Shown here in pieces: positions 49,647-59,287 of a DNA stretch of 64,000 nt. Numbering within the stretch: the first letter of the stretch is position 1; each line of letters starts with the position of its first letter. The notes below the pieces were generated by a model. It was not told the origin of the DNA, did no database searches, and saw nothing but the letters and a program-made list of their open reading frames with translations. The position numbers and the translations under genes are program-made. Origin of the DNA: Bacteroidota bacterium (GTDB lineage: Bacteria > Bacteroidota > Bacteroidia > Chitinophagales > Chitinophagaceae); the NCBI GenBank assembly GCA_018970395.1, contig JAGWWM010000002.1:1-64000 (forward strand), written 5' to 3'.

Positions 49647-50198
49647 TCAGTAGCAAAACGAATCTACAAACGCGATCGCTTTACGAAGCCGCTCCTCATA
49701 AGCACCCTCAATTTCAATCCATGGCAGGTGCTGATGCATCAGCAGGTCTTTGTAATAATGATATAAAGATTGACGGATTAACGGATCCGGATACTCACGC
49801 AGACCATCTTGTTCCCATTGAATATCCGGCTTACACAATAAATAAGCATCATATTTTCTGATAGCAATCTGGTCTAGAATGTATTGGTGACATTGCTGAA
49901 AAACAAATACACTCCATACTTTCATCACATACATGTCTGTATCAATGAACAACAAGTCGGAAGAAGATTGATTCGACAGGCGGTGGAGATATTCTTCCTC
50001 AAGTGCAACTTGTCCTTTTGCAATATGCAATAAGTCTTCATACTCGTAATTTGTTCCTTTCTCCGTGAGATAGGTACGCGCATATTCCGGGCACCAGATG
50101 GTACGGTAGTGCTCACTGAGCATGGCACCTAAGGTTGACTTGCCCGTGCTTTCCGGTCCGATAATGACAATTTTTTTAATTTTAAAATTACTATTCAC
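49647..50198 (-). CDS. NadR-like ribosylnicotinamide kinase (AAA_28-type ATPase)
   Basis: KIVIIGPESTGKSTLGAMLSEHY...CPEYARTYL...LLFIDTDMYVMKVWSVFVF; no NMN adenylyltransferase domain; next to pnuC. Confidence 0.85.
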   Translation of the reverse strand: MNSNFKIKKIVIIGPESTGKSTLGAMLSEHYRTIWCPEYARTYLTEKGTNYEYEDLLHIAKGQVALEEEYLHRLSNQSSSDLLFIDTDMYVMKVWSVFVFQQCHQYILDQIAIRKYDAYLLCKPDIQWEQDGLREYPDPLIRQSLYHYYKDLLMHQHLPWIEIEGAYEERLRKAIAFVDSFCY

Positions 50199-50257
50199 TG
50201 CTTTCTTCTTTCTCTCTTTTCAACATTATAATCTTTGCCGCTTTGTGTGAAAAAAAA

Positions 50258-50899
50258 TCATCTGTCAAGATTTATCTTGTATGCTAAGCCTGACTTTATT
50301 TTTTTATCCCAGCTTCTTAGTCCGGCAATCGCCAAACCCAATAAAATAAAATAATAGACCCCTGTAAGCGCATAGCCTTTATAAATATAGAGCGGAATAG
50401 AAACCAGATTGGTCAGTATCCACCAGTACCAGCTCTCCAGTTTTTTTCGCGTCATCAGCCACATGCCGGTGAAAGCAGCTGCCGTGGCCAGACTATCCGC
50501 CCATGGAACAGTACCCGGATAAAAATTTGATTTCAGGTAAGTCAAAATAAGAATTAAGCCAAGGAAAATCAAACCAAAAAAAAGCAACTGAAGCGCAATC
50601 AACCCTGAAGAAGACTTACTGATATGAAGTATCGGCTTTTTTGTATCCCGGTCTCTTGCGGTCCAGCACCACCAGCCATATAAGCTCATTATGGTGTAAA
50701 AAAGATTGACGGCACTTTCTCCGAATAAGGAGGCATTGGCTGACAAATAAATGTATAACAGCGTATTAATAAGACCAATCGGATACACCCACACTGATTC
50801 TTTTTTGCTGTACCAAACACTAACAATTCCGGTGATAACCGCCATGTATTCAATCAATGAAGCATTCAAAAGGGCTTCAAGAAAAGAAGGGATAGACAT
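50258..50899 (-). CDS. pnuC: Nicotinamide riboside transporter PnuC
   Basis: YMAVITGIVSVWYSKKESVWVYPIGLINTLLYIYLSANASLFGESAVNLFYTIMSLYGWWCW; multi-TM. Confidence 0.93.
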   Translation of the reverse strand: MSIPSFLEALLNASLIEYMAVITGIVSVWYSKKESVWVYPIGLINTLLYIYLSANASLFGESAVNLFYTIMSLYGWWCWTARDRDTKKPILHISKSSSGLIALQLLFFGLIFLGLILILTYLKSNFYPGTVPWADSLATAAAFTGMWLMTRKKLESWYWWILTNLVSIPLYIYKGYALTGVYYFILLGLAIAGLRSWDKKIKSGLAYKINLDR

Positions 50900-50902
50900 G
50901 AA

Positions 50903-51499
50903 TTATTCAGCTTCGGCAACCACCTCCTGAACTTCAGGGATCATGCGTTTCATCATGCCTTCAATACCCGCTTTGAGGGTAATCATGGAGGACGGACATC
51001 CGCTGCAGCTTCCCTGTAGCATGAGGTTTACTTTGCCATCTTTGTAGCTTTTGAACTGAATGGCGCCACCATCCATTTCTACAGCAGGCTTCACATAGTT
51101 TTCTAAAATATCCTGAATACGTTTAATAATATCGCCTTCATCTCCGCTGAGTACCACTTCTTCTTTTGGAGTTTGCGGAATTAGTGTTTCATCAATAACC
51201 GTTTTGCCCGCTTCCAGATAATCTTTTAAAAATTGGCGGATGGCGGGAATTACCTCCTGCCAGTCAGTATCTGCATTGCTACGAGTGAGGGTCACAAAAT
51301 TGCTGGCGATAAAAACCGCTTTTACGAATGGGAAGCCAAATAATTCCTGGGCTAGCGGAGAAGCTTCCGCAGCGCTAACTTCCGGAAAATCAATACTCTT
51401 TCCCGGGTACAAAAGTTTGTTGGCGACAAACTTCATCGTTTCGGGATTAGGGGTCATTTCTGTGTAAATACTAATGACCGGATTTCCTGTTTGTATCAT
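50903..51499 (-). CDS. NifU-family Fe-S scaffold protein (Nfu-type)
   Basis: N-terminal Nfu_N domain (TEMTPNPETMKFVANKLL) and C-terminal VEMDGGAIQFKSYKDGKVNLMLQGSCSGCPSSMITLKAGIE. Confidence 0.93.
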   Translation of the reverse strand: MIQTGNPVISIYTEMTPNPETMKFVANKLLYPGKSIDFPEVSAAEASPLAQELFGFPFVKAVFIASNFVTLTRSNADTDWQEVIPAIRQFLKDYLEAGKTVIDETLIPQTPKEEVVLSGDEGDIIKRIQDILENYVKPAVEMDGGAIQFKSYKDGKVNLMLQGSCSGCPSSMITLKAGIEGMMKRMIPEVQEVVAEAE

Positions 51500-51717
51500 A
51501 GCGCAAGTATTTAAAGTAAAATTGAATAGTTACAAATTTACTAAGATTTTGATACCCAACTGCAATCTGTTGAAGGTGCATGAAAGTCTCAAGAATGATG
51601 CCTGCGTCGATATTGAAATAATCATGATTCTTTTTCAAAAGAAATCCATTTACATACAGGAATTGCTTTGTGGCCTTATCAAAGCTAGTGGGCGGATGTT
51701 TGGATAGGATTTTTTGG

Positions 51718-51788
51718 TAGCCTCGTCAGGAATCGAACCTGAATCTGGAGCTTCGGAAACTCTTATACTATCCATTGTACTACGAGGC
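51718..51788 (-). tRNA. tRNA-Arg(CCG)
   Basis: GGCCTCGTAGTACAATGGATAGTATAAGAGTTTCCGAAGCTCCAGATTCAGGTTCGATTCCTGACGAGGCTA; anticodon loop TTCCGAA. Confidence 0.9.
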
Positions 51789-51904
51789 CGTTGTCAATAA
51801 TCATGACATTTGCAAATGTAATTCAAAACGGGCAACTGCTTTCTTGTGAAGGTTTTTGCTTTGATAAATAATTTTTTGTAAAACATAACGCTTCCCCTAC
51901 TTTT

Positions 51905-52083
51905 GTTCCGTATTGGTTTCCAGAAATGGAATTAAAAGGGAAGTCCGGTGCAAATCCGGCGCTATCCCCGTAGCTGTAAGCCCGATGCTGTCAAAAGCTT
52001 TTCAACCACTGCATCCACTGTCCCGATACCAAGGGATGGGAAGGAAGTTGAAAAGTCGGGTAAAGCCAGAAGACCTGCCTCTA
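51905..52083 (+). promoter_or_regulatory. Cobalamin riboswitch
   Basis: AAAAGGGAAGTCCGGTGCAAATCCGGCGCTATCCCCGTAGCTGTAAGCC ... GTAAAGCCAGAAGACCTGCC; directly upstream of a BtuB-like receptor and cob genes. Confidence 0.93.
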
Positions 52084-52203
52084 CAGATTCATTATTTTGC
52101 TTTCGGGTGAAAGGCAGGAAATGTTGGGCTTCTCTCCTTAACAGGAACAGATCGTTTTACATTTCTCTTTTTTCGAAAGCAGTCACTTCTAACCCTTTTC
52201 AAC

Positions 52204-54135
52204 TTGAAAAAGAAATTGTTATTGGTGGCTGCTCTGATATTCAGCAGCTACGCACGGGCACAACAAGACAGTGCCGTCAAATCTCTCGATGAAATAATCA
52301 TCACCGCCAACCGAATCGAACAAAAACAATCGCAAACCGGTAAAGTCATTACAGTAATCGGTAAAGAAACACTGAACAAAAGCCAGGGCAAATCGCTCGC
52401 GCAGGTATTGAATGAACAAGCGGGCATCACCGTCAACGGAGCGCTCAACAATCCGGGCACGGTGCAAACGGTTTATATGCGCGGTGCCAATAGCGGAAGG
52501 GTTTTGATCATGATTGACGGAATGCCTATCAACGATCCCTCCCAGATCAACAATGAATTTGATCTCAACCTCATACAACTTAATGAAGTCGAAAGAATAG
52601 AAATTGCCCGAGGCGCTCAATCTACTTTATACGGCAGCGATGCGGTAACGGGTGTAATCAATATCATTACGACCAAAACAGATATTAAAAAACCTGTCAA
52701 TATCAAAGCGGGTGTTACCAGTGGAAATCTGGGAATTTTTCGGAGCAACGTACAAGTTTTCGGAAAAGCCAACAAACTGGAATATCAGTTGAAGACTGCT
52801 CAATTTCGTGCAAACGGATTTTCCACTGCTCAAGATGAAAAACAAACAGGTCAGTTCGATCAGGATGGATTTAACGGAAAAAATATCAGCGCCTCTTTAA
52901 AATATCACATCGCTCCGGATTTGTCTATTCGCGGATTCATTCAGAACAATGACTATAAAACAGATCTGGACAACGGAGCTTTTACAGATGATAAAGACTT
53001 CACTCAAAAAAGCACCAATCTGAATACGGGAGGCAGCATCAACTGGAAAAATAAAATCGTCAACCTCACTGCCAACTTCATGTACTCGCAGTCTCGCCGA
53101 AATTTTCTGGATGACAGCACCAGCATTGGAGGATTTTCAAAATTTGTAAAAGATGATTATTACAGCCAAAGCCGATTCGGAGAAATCTTCGCTTCCTTCA
53201 ATATTCATCCACAACTCGTATTGCTGACCGGCTATGATATGCGAATATCTTCCTTTAACAACCAATTTCTTTCCATCAGTTCCTTCGGTCCTTTCAACAG
53301 TGAGTTTAAAGACACTTCCATTCGTCAGGAGTCTTTGTATGCTTCGCTTATTTTCAATTCAGCCGATAAAAAATTCAATATGGAGCTGGGGGGAAGAATT
53401 AATGTGAATAGCAAATACGGAAGCAATTATACCTACACGCTCAATCCGTCTTACCATATCAGCAAGAACATTCAAGTATTTGGAAGCATTGCAACCGGAT
53501 TTAAAGTGCCGAGTCTGTTTCAACTGTATTCAGGATTTGCCGGCAACGATCGGCTGCGTCCGGAAGAGAGCATCAATTATGAAGGAGGAGTAGGATATAC
53601 CGGAAAACAACTCCGTCACCGATTCGTTTTCTTCCATCGTAAGGTGAACAGAGGAATTGATTTTGACTATGTGAATTTCAAATATTACAATATACCCAAT
53701 CAGCGCGCGAATGGATTGGAATATGAAATCGCCTGGCAGCCATTCAAAAATATTGATGTCAATGCAAACGCTACTTGGATAGGTGGACAAGAATTTGTGC
53801 AAAGCAGAATTACCACCAAAGACAGCAGTTATGCTTATTTATTGAGAAGACCAGCGCTGCAAGCCAATCTGCAACTGGGTTATCGTTTTAAAGAAGCCTG
53901 GTATTTTTCAGTAAGTGCAAGATATGTGAGCGCACGCTATGATGTCGGCGGATTTCAGATGCCGGATGTGCGGCTGAATGATTATTTCATTGCCAATGCT
54001 TATTTATCTTATACTAAAAAGTATGGTAAAATATTTATTGACCTGCAAAACTTTACCAATACTGTTTTTTATGATATCAGAGGATTTAACAGCATTCCGA
54101 TGATCGCACAGGCAGGACTGCAACTGGAATGGTAA
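52204..54135 (+). CDS. btuB: TonB-dependent receptor, BtuB-like (cobalamin uptake)
   Basis: DEIIITANRIEQKQSQTGKVITVIGKE...VYMRGANSGRVLIMIDGMPINDPS; TLYGSDAVTGVINIIT; downstream of a cobalamin riboswitch. TTG start. Confidence 0.9.
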   Translation: MKKKLLLVAALIFSSYARAQQDSAVKSLDEIIITANRIEQKQSQTGKVITVIGKETLNKSQGKSLAQVLNEQAGITVNGALNNPGTVQTVYMRGANSGRVLIMIDGMPINDPSQINNEFDLNLIQLNEVERIEIARGAQSTLYGSDAVTGVINIITTKTDIKKPVNIKAGVTSGNLGIFRSNVQVFGKANKLEYQLKTAQFRANGFSTAQDEKQTGQFDQDGFNGKNISASLKYHIAPDLSIRGFIQNNDYKTDLDNGAFTDDKDFTQKSTNLNTGGSINWKNKIVNLTANFMYSQSRRNFLDDSTSIGGFSKFVKDDYYSQSRFGEIFASFNIHPQLVLLTGYDMRISSFNNQFLSISSFGPFNSEFKDTSIRQESLYASLIFNSADKKFNMELGGRINVNSKYGSNYTYTLNPSYHISKNIQVFGSIATGFKVPSLFQLYSGFAGNDRLRPEESINYEGGVGYTGKQLRHRFVFFHRKVNRGIDFDYVNFKYYNIPNQRANGLEYEIAWQPFKNIDVNANATWIGGQEFVQSRITTKDSSYAYLLRRPALQANLQLGYRFKEAWYFSVSARYVSARYDVGGFQMPDVRLNDYFIANAYLSYTKKYGKIFIDLQNFTNTVFYDIRGFNSIPMIAQAGLQLEW

Positions 54136-54157
54136 TTTTTCAGTAACACTTACTATC

Positions 54158-55180
54158 ATGACGCTCAGCGAACAACTACAACATAAAATCAATCAGAAGA
54201 CCAAGCCACTCGGTTCACTGGGCAGGTTGGAGAAGATTGCATTACAGGTTGGACTCATTCAGCAAAGTTTGGCTCCGGTTATCAACCATCCGCATATCAT
54301 TGTATTTGCTGCAGATCATGGCATTGCTGAACATGGCGTTGTGAATCCTTACCCACAATCGGTCACCGCACAGATGGTGCTGAACTTTATCAACGGAGGC
54401 GCTGCGATCAATGTATTTTGTAAACAGTCGGGCATTCAATTGAAAGTAGTGGATGCAGGCGTGAAATATGATTTTGATCCTGCGCTTCCCATTATACATG
54501 CATCAGTGGGCAAAGGCACATCAGATTACAGCAAGGGCAATGCGATGCAAGCACAGCAAGTGCATGAGTGTATTGATAAGGGAAGAAAGATTGTTGCAGA
54601 TCTTCATAAAACCGGATGCAATTGCGTGGGCTTTGGAGAAATGGGCATCGGCAACAGTTCTGCTGCAGCACTGATTCTTCATCACTATACCGGTTTACCC
54701 ATCCATGAATGCGTGGGAAGAGGAACGGGCGCAGATGACACGCTGCTTTTACAAAAACAAAAAGTGCTGCAAGAAGTGAGTGTCTTTCATCATTTATCAA
54801 AGGGAACGCACAACGCAGAAGAACTTTTATCAAGAATCGGCGGCTTTGAAATAGCGATGATGGTTGGCGCTTATCTGGAAGCGAAAGAAAGAAATATGGT
54901 GATTGCCGTGGACGGATTCATTGCCACTGCGGCGCTGATGACCGCTCATGCCTTAGATGAAAAGGTCATTGATTATTGCATTTTTGCGCATTGCAGTGAG
55001 GAGCAAGGTCACCAGCACATGCTCCAATATTTCAATGCAACGCCGCTGTTGCAGTTAGGACTTCGTTTGGGAGAGGGTACAGGTGCGGCATTAGCCATAC
55101 CTTTGATTCAGCAGGCTGTTGCTTTTTTAAACCAGATGGCAAGTTTTGAAAGTGCCGGTGTGGATACAAAAAAAATATGA
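54158..55180 (+). CDS. cobT: Nicotinate-nucleotide-dimethylbenzimidazole phosphoribosyltransferase
   Basis: INQKTKPLGSLGRLEKIALQVG; VFAADHGIAEHGVVNPYPQSVTAQMVLNF; GFGEMGIGNSSAAALI. Confidence 0.96.
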   Translation: MTLSEQLQHKINQKTKPLGSLGRLEKIALQVGLIQQSLAPVINHPHIIVFAADHGIAEHGVVNPYPQSVTAQMVLNFINGGAAINVFCKQSGIQLKVVDAGVKYDFDPALPIIHASVGKGTSDYSKGNAMQAQQVHECIDKGRKIVADLHKTGCNCVGFGEMGIGNSSAAALILHHYTGLPIHECVGRGTGADDTLLLQKQKVLQEVSVFHHLSKGTHNAEELLSRIGGFEIAMMVGAYLEAKERNMVIAVDGFIATAALMTAHALDEKVIDYCIFAHCSEEQGHQHMLQYFNATPLLQLGLRLGEGTGAALAIPLIQQAVAFLNQMASFESAGVDTKKI

Positions 55181-55932
55181 AAAAAGAAATCGACATATTC
55201 TTTACGGCGCTCATGTTTTACACGCGGATACCTTGTCCGCCCAACATCACCCATGATCCGGAATATTTAAATAAAGCCACGAGATATTTCCCTTTGATGG
55301 GATGGGTTGTAGGCGGCATTTGTGCGTTGGTCTATTGGTTATCTGCTCATATATTCAGTATTCCAATTGCGCTGTTACTATCCATGGTTGCAGGTATTAT
55401 CACTACCGGTGCTTTTCATGAGGACGGATTTGCAGATGTTTGTGATGGGTTTGGAGGCGGATGGACAAAAGAAAAGATTCTGGAGATCATGAAAGACAGT
55501 CGCACCGGAGCCTATGGTGCGATTGGTATCGGCCTTTTATTATTATTCAAATTTGTTGCGCTTACTGAAATACCGATTTCCCAATTATTTATTGTTATTA
55601 TTGCTGCCCACAGCTTCAGCAGACTCTGTGCGGTGGGAATGATAGCATCCAGTGTTTATGTGCGGGAGAATGAAGATGCGAAGGCAAAGCCCTTGGCGAA
55701 AACAATTACAGTAAAAGAAATTGTTCCGGCAACCATTTTGGGAATCGCTCCTCTTTTTTTATTGGGAAAATTCAGCATTGCTATTCTTTTACCCATTGCA
55801 ATTCTCATTTACATGCGCTCTTATTTTCATAAATGGATTGGGGGTTACACAGGAGATTGTCTGGGTGCCATTCAACAAGTAACAGAACTGGCCTTTTATC
55901 TTGGTATTCTTGCAGCATGGAAATTTATCTGA
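55177..55932 (+). CDS. cobS: Adenosylcobinamide-GDP ribazoletransferase
   Basis: FYTRIPCPPNITH; GAFHEDGFADVCDGFGGGWTKEKILEIMKDSRTGAYGAIGIGL; GGYTGDCLGA. Confidence 0.96.
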   Translation: MKKEIDIFFTALMFYTRIPCPPNITHDPEYLNKATRYFPLMGWVVGGICALVYWLSAHIFSIPIALLLSMVAGIITTGAFHEDGFADVCDGFGGGWTKEKILEIMKDSRTGAYGAIGIGLLLLFKFVALTEIPISQLFIVIIAAHSFSRLCAVGMIASSVYVRENEDAKAKPLAKTITVKEIVPATILGIAPLFLLGKFSIAILLPIAILIYMRSYFHKWIGGYTGDCLGAIQQVTELAFYLGILAAWKFI

Positions 55933-56444
55933 TTCGTCATACCACCCCTGCCATTGCTACCGGAATCTGTTACGGACAGGCGGATATTGAGGTGGCAGAG
56001 AGTTTTAAAGAAGAAGCAGCCCACATTCAGGAGCAACTTCCCAATGAAATTATTTGTTACAGCAGTCCATTGAAACGATGCAGTCAGCTTGCTAAGCATA
56101 TTTATCCCAATGCAGCAATAGTATATGCAGATGAATTGAAAGAAATGTATTTCGGTGAGTGGGAGTTGCAGTCATGGGATCATATTCCGAATGAACCACT
56201 GAATGTTTGGATGAAAGATTTTGTCAATGTGCGTGTGCCCGGGGGAGAAAATTATCTGGATTTATACAGTCGTACCATTTCATTCTATAATCAAGTAATC
56301 ATTAAAAATCAGCCTGCTGCCATCTTCACGCATAGCGGCAATATCCGAAGTATTTTATCCTACACCAACAAGGTTCCGCTGGAGGAATCTTTCTCTAAGT
56401 TTAAGATCGGGTATGGGGAGGTGGTGAAGTTACCGCTTCGCTAG
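55917..56444 (+). CDS. cobC: Alpha-ribazole phosphatase (histidine phosphatase family)
   Basis: MEIYLIRHTTPAIATGICYGQADIEV; SSPLKRCSQLAKHIYP; FTHSGNIRSIL; overlaps the cobS 3' end. Confidence 0.9.
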   Translation: MEIYLIRHTTPAIATGICYGQADIEVAESFKEEAAHIQEQLPNEIICYSSPLKRCSQLAKHIYPNAAIVYADELKEMYFGEWELQSWDHIPNEPLNVWMKDFVNVRVPGGENYLDLYSRTISFYNQVIIKNQPAAIFTHSGNIRSILSYTNKVPLEESFSKFKIGYGEVVKLPLR

Positions 56445-57851
56445 CTGCCCCACCATTTCAAATAAATCCTTCGCCGGTTTCTTGACACTGTTCAGTCGGA
56501 TATCGGTTGTACCGGATTTTAGTTTTCGAAGAATTTCGTCGTGTGTAACCGTAGCGACTGATCCGTCATTCAATACCGCAACTATCTGGTATTTTTTATC
56601 CGCGGGGAACGGAAATTTTTCCCAATCTTTTCTGTGAATCGTGATCACGGTATTGTTCTCTTCAAAAATCAGATAGGCATAATGATCTTTCTGAGAACCT
56701 TTTAAATCAGATTCAAAATCAAAAATTGCATGGGTAATGATTGTTTCTGTTTTAAGAATCCGGTCAATATTCCACACTCCCATATTGTTGGCTTCAAAAG
56801 AATTGACCAGGTCGGCTTGTAATTTTACCCTTTCCAATTCTTCCTCATTTTGTTTCACCAGCAATTCATACGCTTTCATCTTTTCAGAAAAGGCCAGACG
56901 ATTTTGTCGCCTGTTTTTTTCATTCATAATAGGTTGTGCGATGATCTCAAAAGGCTTTATCATTCCTTTTTCTGTACTATCAAATTGCTCGTAACTAAAG
57001 GTAATGCGGTATTCCATTTTACGCCTGTTCTTCACTTTGATATCCACCTTGCTCCAGTTTTGCCGCAAGGCAGTTTTGGCCGCTTCCAGTTTATCGTTTT
57101 CCAACAACATCCACTCCTGATTGACAAAGGGCGCTAACTCCGGATTCATTTTAAAATCGGCATCAATAAAAAAAACAAAATCCTGTTCCTGCAAACTATC
57201 ATTATACTGCTCTATTTTTTCAGAAAGCAGATTGATTTTGTTTTGCTTTCTTTCATTCTTCCGGGGAATAAAAGTGTCTTCTACCATCCAGGCAGCATCT
57301 TGCTGAAGATAATACAGATCGAAATTTTCTCCTCCTGAAAAAGCCGCCAATTCAACCTTAACGGATTGACCTTCTTTAAGCTTGAGTTCTTGATCATTTT
57401 CATAGGCTCTCATCTCAATCATTCCTCCCGACTCCAGGTGTTGGCCGTTTGAGCCTGCTATTTCCATAGGAATACCAGACATTAAAATAGCATAAGGATC
57501 ATGAATCTCTCTTACTTTGACGGTGACGGGCTGCTGTGGTTCGCTACCGTCGGCTCTTTTAAAACAACGTGCAGGAAAGATCAGTTGCGTACCCGTTGGT
57601 CGTTCCACTACCAAACTGCTATCCGGATAAATGACATATTGCTCAAAGGGTACATTCATTCCTTCCACCGGCGGACGAATCGCAATATTTTTTTCAGTTT
57701 GATTTCTAAGCGTGAACCAATAAATTCCGGCTATTGCAATTCCAACGATTGAAATTCCGGCAATAAAGGGAGTGGCTTTCATTTCGATACCATTTAGAAG
57801 TGAATGAATAATTTTATCTGTTATATTTTCGGACGGGATAGATCGTAACAA
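56430..57851 (-). CDS. Membrane-anchored protein of unknown function
   Basis: Single TM near the N-terminus (FIAGISIVGIAIAGIYWFTL) and a large extracytoplasmic region; Met at 57782 is an alternative start. Confidence 0.65.
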   Translation of the reverse strand: MLRSIPSENITDKIIHSLLNGIEMKATPFIAGISIVGIAIAGIYWFTLRNQTEKNIAIRPPVEGMNVPFEQYVIYPDSSLVVERPTGTQLIFPARCFKRADGSEPQQPVTVKVREIHDPYAILMSGIPMEIAGSNGQHLESGGMIEMRAYENDQELKLKEGQSVKVELAAFSGGENFDLYYLQQDAAWMVEDTFIPRKNERKQNKINLLSEKIEQYNDSLQEQDFVFFIDADFKMNPELAPFVNQEWMLLENDKLEAAKTALRQNWSKVDIKVKNRRKMEYRITFSYEQFDSTEKGMIKPFEIIAQPIMNEKNRRQNRLAFSEKMKAYELLVKQNEEELERVKLQADLVNSFEANNMGVWNIDRILKTETIITHAIFDFESDLKGSQKDHYAYLIFEENNTVITIHRKDWEKFPFPADKKYQIVAVLNDGSVATVTHDEILRKLKSGTTDIRLNSVKKPAKDLFEMVGQLAKR

Positions 57852-59167
57852 TAGAGATTCCCATCAGAGCAATTAATCAGTAGATCCGGGGAACCGTCTT
57901 TATTAAAATCCTCAATCCTGGGTTGCATTTCAGATCTGCCGGGGAGCTTTAAACGCTCTACAATTTGTTTGTCTTTGAGTGCAATAATTTCAATGAAACC
58001 ATTGGAATAACCTCTTAAATCATACTGAACAAGATTGACGATACATTGTCCGTATTTTTTGTAAAAAAAAGATTGATTACCAAAAAGCATATCTGAATCA
58101 TAGATATTGAATTGCTCCATAGTATCTAACCAAAAATGTTTTCTGGGTACGGTTACAGCTCTTGGAGTAGAATCCGTAATCATATTTTTAGAAATCGTGT
58201 ACAAATATTCGCGGTTATTAAGGAGCAGCTCATTGCCATTTTTACATAGATTCAACCCTGTGGAATAGTATGCATTAAAATGATGAATGAGTTGATATTG
58301 CCCATTCGGTTTTATTTTAATTAAATCAGAACCGGTATAATGATCAGCTTTGGGTGCACCTACTGCCCAAAAACCATCGCTGCCTTTAGCGCTCGGAGCA
58401 GCTTGAATAGCATAAATCGTAAGTTTATCATTCTTCCATAAGAGCGAACCATTGCTCCCATTAATAGCATACAAGGTACCTGAAAGAGTGAGATAAAGAA
58501 GATCCTCAGTACCATCACGGTTAAGATCACATTGAATAGGTTTTATAAAGAAAAATCCCGTGTTGCTGAAAAAAGCTTTCACCTTAAAAACATATCTGTT
58601 ATCCGTCGGTTTCCAACCATAAAAACCAGGAGCATAGTAAGTCCAGATGGTTTTCCCCTTTTCGGGTTCAACCGCTCTTACTTCTCCGCTCTCGGTAGCA
58701 TATACAATCATCGGTTTCCCTTGATGATAAAGTAATACAGGTTCATGTTCTACATCTCCCGAAACAGGTTTAATCCAAATGATTTTACCGTCCATTGAAG
58801 CGCAAATCAGCTCCTCATTATCATTGGTATAATAGAGCTTCTGATTCAATTCAAGCAAGCCATTTACATCCATATCTCCAATCATTTCGTTTCCGAAACG
58901 TTGTACAATTTTCCCGTTTTTTCGGTTGATCTTATAAACACCTGATTGGGGGTCCGATAATGAGTAATCCTTGTATTGCTCGCCATTGGAACCAATAATG
59001 ATTTCATTGGGCGTTAGCAACAAATTTTCTCTGAAGCTGACATTTCCGATTGATGCTTTCCAGTGTATCGGAAAGATCTTTTCAATGGGCGTAAATTGAA
59101 TTTCTTCTTCGGAAGCGGAGGGCGTCAGGAAGAGAGCAGTAAAGCCGATGAGAAGGAGTCGTAACAT
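57821..59167 (-). CDS. Exported PQQ-like/VCBS-type beta-propeller repeat protein
   Basis: MLRLLLIGFTALFLTPSAS signal; repeated GVYKINRKNGKIVQRFG / VRAVEPEKGKTIWTYY / LYAINGSNGSLLWKND; FNKDGSPDLLINCSDGNLYCYD. Confidence 0.75.
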   Translation of the reverse strand: MLRLLLIGFTALFLTPSASEEEIQFTPIEKIFPIHWKASIGNVSFRENLLLTPNEIIIGSNGEQYKDYSLSDPQSGVYKINRKNGKIVQRFGNEMIGDMDVNGLLELNQKLYYTNDNEELICASMDGKIIWIKPVSGDVEHEPVLLYHQGKPMIVYATESGEVRAVEPEKGKTIWTYYAPGFYGWKPTDNRYVFKVKAFFSNTGFFFIKPIQCDLNRDGTEDLLYLTLSGTLYAINGSNGSLLWKNDKLTIYAIQAAPSAKGSDGFWAVGAPKADHYTGSDLIKIKPNGQYQLIHHFNAYYSTGLNLCKNGNELLLNNREYLYTISKNMITDSTPRAVTVPRKHFWLDTMEQFNIYDSDMLFGNQSFFYKKYGQCIVNLVQYDLRGYSNGFIEIIALKDKQIVERLKLPGRSEMQPRIEDFNKDGSPDLLINCSDGNLYCYDLSRPKI

Positions 59168-59287
59168 GGCAGTAGATTTAGGATTAATAAAAGCGTTCTG
59201 CTTATAAGTAACGAGCCGGTAAAAAGGTTCTTACAAATCAACTGCCAATGTTGTGTTAAGGTTGATGTTTGTTGTAAATTTGTAAAG

